From: Fontibacterium medardense
GTDB taxonomy: Bacteria > Pseudomonadota > Alphaproteobacteria > Pelagibacterales > Pelagibacteraceae
Direction: 5' to 3'
NCBI GenBank assembly: GCA_965235075.1
Contig: OZ249404.1
Span: 995,010 to 1,059,009 of the forward strand
Length of the DNA stretch: 64,000 nucleotides
Both the position numbers and the translations under genes were made by a program. Position 1 is the first letter of the stretch. Each line of letters starts with the position of its first letter. The notes under the pieces are model-generated. The model made no database searches. It saw only the letters and a list, made by a program, of their open reading frames with translations, and was not told the origin of the DNA. This document shows, piece after piece, positions 61,918 through 64,000 of the stretch.

Positions 61918-62631
61918 TTATATTTTCCATCCAGAGTGGATTGCCGCAACTCCAGTTGTTAGGTTTCTATATTCTGTATTTATAAACTTAGCCTCTTTCA
62001 TGAGATTTAATAATTGTTCTTGGTTATAAAAATCTTTGATGCTTTGTATTAAATACTCATAAGGCTTCTTGTCACCAGCAACTGCTTGTCCGATATGAGG
62101 TATAAAATTTGAGTATATTGAATAAAACTTGTCGATAATTTCATTATTAATTTTTGAAAACTCTAAGCACATAAATCTTCCACCCGGTTTAAGTAATCGA
62201 TAAGCCTCACTTAGTGTTTTTTTTATATCAGTAACGTTTCTTATACCAAAACTGATGATGTAGTAATCAAAACTAGAATCCTTTAAAGGAACATGTTCTG
62301 CACTAGCGCATAAAGAATCAATATTTTTATAATGCTCAAGTTTTTTTTTCCCTTCATTTAGCATTTCAATATTTTGATCAACCATCATGGCCCGACCAGT
62401 CAAGTTAGTACGCTCAATAAAAAGTTTTGTCATGTCCCCAGTTCCAGCTGCCATATCAATTAATTTTGAATTTAGTTTGGGCTGCATCCAGTCAATTAAA
62501 TTACTTTTCCATAGGCGGTGAATACCAAATGACATGATGTCATTCATCAGATCGTATTTTTTAAAGACAGAATTGAAAACGTTATTTACAAAGTCTTTTT
62601 TTGAATTTTGTTTTGTATTAGTATCTTGCAT
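61918..62631 (-). CDS. ubiE: Ubiquinone/menaquinone C-methyltransferase UbiE
   Basis: UbiE is the SAM-dependent C-methyltransferase of the quinone ring. KYDLMNDIMSFGIHRLWK is the N-terminal signature, LIDMAAGTGDMTKLF the SAM loop, and YYIISFGIRNVTDIKKTLSEAYRLLKPGG and LTTGVAAIHSGWKI the later ones. Length 237 is normal. It leads the ubiE-ubiB-coaBC-dut run and is divergent from mutM across 42 bases. Confidence 0.97.
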   Translation of the reverse strand: MQDTNTKQNSKKDFVNNVFNSVFKKYDLMNDIMSFGIHRLWKSNLIDWMQPKLNSKLIDMAAGTGDMTKLFIERTNLTGRAMMVDQNIEMLNEGKKKLEHYKNIDSLCASAEHVPLKDSSFDYYIISFGIRNVTDIKKTLSEAYRLLKPGGRFMCLEFSKINNEIIDKFYSIYSNFIPHIGQAVAGDKKPYEYLIQSIKDFYNQEQLLNLMKEAKFINTEYRNLTTGVAAIHSGWKI

Positions 62632-62673
62632 TCTTTAAATATAGAACATTTGCAATCAATAGTCATATAGTTA

Positions 62674-63537
62674 ATGCCAGAATTACCAGAAGTAGAAGTA
62701 ACCCGAAGAACTTTATTAAAATTTATTGAGAAAAAAGTTATTAAAAATATAAAAATAAATAATCCTAATTTAAGATTTAAAATTCCTCCAAATTTTAAAA
62801 AAAATGTAACTAACCAAAAAGTTATTAAGGTTTTAAGAAGATCTAAATATATTTTAATTTATCTAAAGAATGATTACGTGATGATCGCACATTTAGGAAT
62901 GTCGGGTAAATTTTTAATTAAAAATAACTATTCTAAAGATTTTTTAAAAACTAGTTATTACTCTAATGAATTTTCAACAAAGCATAATCATTTAGAATTT
63001 TTATTTTCTAATGATTTAAGGGTGATTTATAATGATCCTAGAAGATTTGGTTTTTTTTTATTAGATAAAATTTCTAAATTACACGTTAATAAATTTTTAA
63101 GTAAACTGGGACCCGAGCCGCTTAGTAAAGATTTAAAGAAAGATTATTTAATATTTAAAACTAAAGACACACAAAGAACGATAAAAACTTTATTAATGGA
63201 CCAGCGTTTTATTTCTGGGATCGGCAATATTTATGCAAATGAAATTCTTTTTTTAGCAAAAATAAAACCTAATAAAATTTCTGCTAAATTAAGCTTAATA
63301 GATGTTGGCAGACTTCACTCTTCTATTGGCAAAGTTCTTAAAAGGGCCCTAAAATTAGGCGGTTCAAGCATAAAAGACTTTAAGTCTTCAGTTGGTGAAA
63401 AAGGTCGCTTCCAAAATGAATTTAAAGTTTACGATAGGGAAGATTTAAAATGTCTCAGAGCAGGATGTTCAGGCCTAATATTAAGGGTTGTATCCCAAGG
63501 CAGAGCAAGTTTTTTTTGTAATGAATGCCAAAATTAA
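62674..63537 (+). CDS. mutM: Formamidopyrimidine-DNA glycosylase
   Basis: Fpg removes 8-oxoguanine and related lesions. The mature N-terminus begins PELPEVEVTRRTL with the catalytic Pro and Glu; MSGKFL with the conserved Lys, FISGIGNIYANEILF (helix-two-turn-helix), and a C-terminal four-Cys zinc finger (CLRAGC and CNEC) are present. Length 287 is typical. rpsT follows behind its own promoter. Confidence 0.97.
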   Translation: MPELPEVEVTRRTLLKFIEKKVIKNIKINNPNLRFKIPPNFKKNVTNQKVIKVLRRSKYILIYLKNDYVMIAHLGMSGKFLIKNNYSKDFLKTSYYSNEFSTKHNHLEFLFSNDLRVIYNDPRRFGFFLLDKISKLHVNKFLSKLGPEPLSKDLKKDYLIFKTKDTQRTIKTLLMDQRFISGIGNIYANEILFLAKIKPNKISAKLSLIDVGRLHSSIGKVLKRALKLGGSSIKDFKSSVGEKGRFQNEFKVYDREDLKCLRAGCSGLILRVVSQGRASFFCNECQN

Positions 63538-63541
63538 GTAA

Positions 63542-63572
63542 TTGACCCTAATATCTCCAACTTATATATAAT
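63542..63572 (+). promoter_or_regulatory. Candidate sigma-70 promoter for rpsT
   Basis: TTGACC at 63542-63547 matches 5/6 of the -35 consensus. TATATA at 63565-63570 follows at 17 bases, with an exact TATAAT at 63567-63572 two bases further. Transcription would start only about 5-10 bases before the rpsT ATG at 63584, so the leader would be very short. Confidence 0.6.
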
Positions 63573-63583
63573 TCCCTAAAAAT

Positions 63584-63844
63584 ATGGCAAACACAGTCTC
63601 TGCTATTCGCGCAGTAAAAAAAATTAAAAAAAGAACTCAAGTTAATAAAATTAGAGTTGGAAAATACAAAGCTGCCGTAAAGATCATCGAAGAAGCAATT
63701 AAATCTAAAGATAAAGCAAAAGCTTTGAAATTATTTTCTAATTTTCAATCTCAGGTTATGAAAGCTTCTAAAAAAGGCTCTTTAAAAAGAACTACAGTCT
63801 CAAGAAAAGTTTCTCGCATCTCAAAACAAATCTCTAAGTTGTAA
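63584..63844 (+). CDS. rpsT: 30S ribosomal protein S20
   Basis: S20 is a three-helix protein that binds the 5' domain of 16S rRNA. The start ANTVSAIRAVKKIKKRTQVNKIR and the later SKDKAKALKLFSNFQSQVMKASKKG match the family, and the protein is Lys-rich as expected. Length 86 is normal. It has a good promoter candidate upstream and a terminator downstream. In many alphaproteobacteria rpsT lies next to dnaA. Confidence 0.97.
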   Translation: MANTVSAIRAVKKIKKRTQVNKIRVGKYKAAVKIIEEAIKSKDKAKALKLFSNFQSQVMKASKKGSLKRTTVSRKVSRISKQISKL

Positions 63845-63855
63845 AAAAAAATATT

Positions 63856-63884
63856 TTATCAATCTTAAGTTGATAATTTTTTTT
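63856..63884 (+). terminator. Rho-independent terminator after rpsT
   Basis: TTATCAA at 63856-63862 pairs with TTGATAA at 63870-63876 around a seven-base loop, followed by eight T at 63877-63884. It begins 12 bases after the rpsT stop. Confidence 0.7.
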
Positions 63885-64000
63885 CTCGACAACTAAAAAG
63901 TTTAAACTCTTAAGTTGAAAATTAAAAATATTAAATTCTTTTCTTGTATTTACAGATTTAAAAAAATAAAACACACTTCTTTTTTTAAAGTAAGTATCAA
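63885..64000. other. Non-coding, AT-rich window end
   Basis: No gene start is visible in these 116 bases. An 11-base direct repeat links TCTTAAGTTGA at 63908-63918 to the terminator loop copy at 63863-63873. No DnaA box (TTATNCACA) was found, although dnaA is a plausible next gene. Confidence 0.35.

Noticed and set aside
63885..64000. DnaA boxes at the window end
   Set aside because: I looked for TTATNCACA and close variants on both strands and found none convincing.
1..64000. CRISPR arrays, insertion sequences, prophage or toxin-antitoxin modules
   Set aside because: No regularly spaced repeats, transposase or integrase motifs, terminal inverted repeats or small paired genes were seen; every stretch over 160 bases is accounted for by a recognised or describable gene.
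1..64000. tRNA or other structured RNA genes in gaps
   Set aside because: The gaps are too short for a tRNA except four (17817-17956, 28882-29001, 34672-34774, 63845-64000), and none shows the GTTCRANNC T-loop pattern. A covariance-model search would be decisive.

Overview
The window is a gene-dense, strongly AT-rich bacterial chromosome segment with 67 protein-coding genes and almost no spare DNA; no intergenic gap exceeds about 160 bases. Gene content and order (mnmE-mnmG-rsmG-parA-parB next to holA-lptE-leuS; fabA-fabB-fabI; lnt-metK-trmB-nusA-infB; ubiE-ubiB-coaBC-dut beside mutM-rpsT) are alphaproteobacterial. The low GC, Lys/Asn/Ile-rich proteins, tiny spacers and overlapping starts and stops fit a streamlined marine lineage of the SAR11/Pelagibacterales type. 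That placement is an inference from content and style, not from a database match. I saw no rRNA, tRNA, CRISPR array, insertion sequence, phage gene or toxin-antitoxin pair.

Layout. 1-3333: end of a histidine operon (hisH-hisA-hisF-hisE) running into a HIT hydrolase and a GNAT acetyltransferase. 3338-7713: LolA-like protein and FtsK on the minus strand, a UbiH-type monooxygenase, and a DNA repair methyltransferase. 7745-13297: mnmE-mnmG-rsmG-parA-parB, with a perfect parS site inside rsmG. 13256-17816: the minus-strand set DUF3576 lipoprotein-leuS-lptE-holA. 17957-21404: a porin with a likely operator upstream and a strong terminator downstream, a ThiE/TenI-like protein, YggS, an L,D-transpeptidase and an unusual winged-helix regulator. 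21401-29559: minus-strand run grpE-dnaK-dnaJ-GT41/TPR glycosyltransferase-dapB-nth-PfkB kinase. 29638-32407: rph-rdgB-rsmI-BON lipoprotein. 32404-34671: malic enzyme. 34775-41131: murJ-trpS-usp-nfu-Bax-like glucosaminidase, an opposing polysaccharide deacetylase, and tsaB. 41200-54848: miaB-phoH-ybeY-lnt-metK-trmB, a hairpin, then nusA-infB-rbfA-truB-rpsO-pnp. 54845-62631: minus-strand fabA-fabB-fabI, then ubiE-ubiB-coaBC-dut-ThiF-SH3. 62674-63844: mutM and rpsT.

The genes are mostly housekeeping: translation and tRNA modification, chromosome segregation, envelope assembly, chaperones, fatty acid and ubiquinone synthesis. I did not find an obviously new defence or metabolic system. The more interesting signals are in the architecture: five convergent pairs sharing a four-base stop overlap (YTAA), two divergent pairs whose start codons overlap in CATG, several familiar operons missing expected members (hrcA, rimP, ylxR, rimI/fur, corC, irr), a near-perfect 18-base palindrome between a lipoprotein gene and the porin, a hairpin plus T-run directly before nusA, and a PhoB-type DNA-binding protein whose receiver domain seems to have lost its phosphorylation residues.
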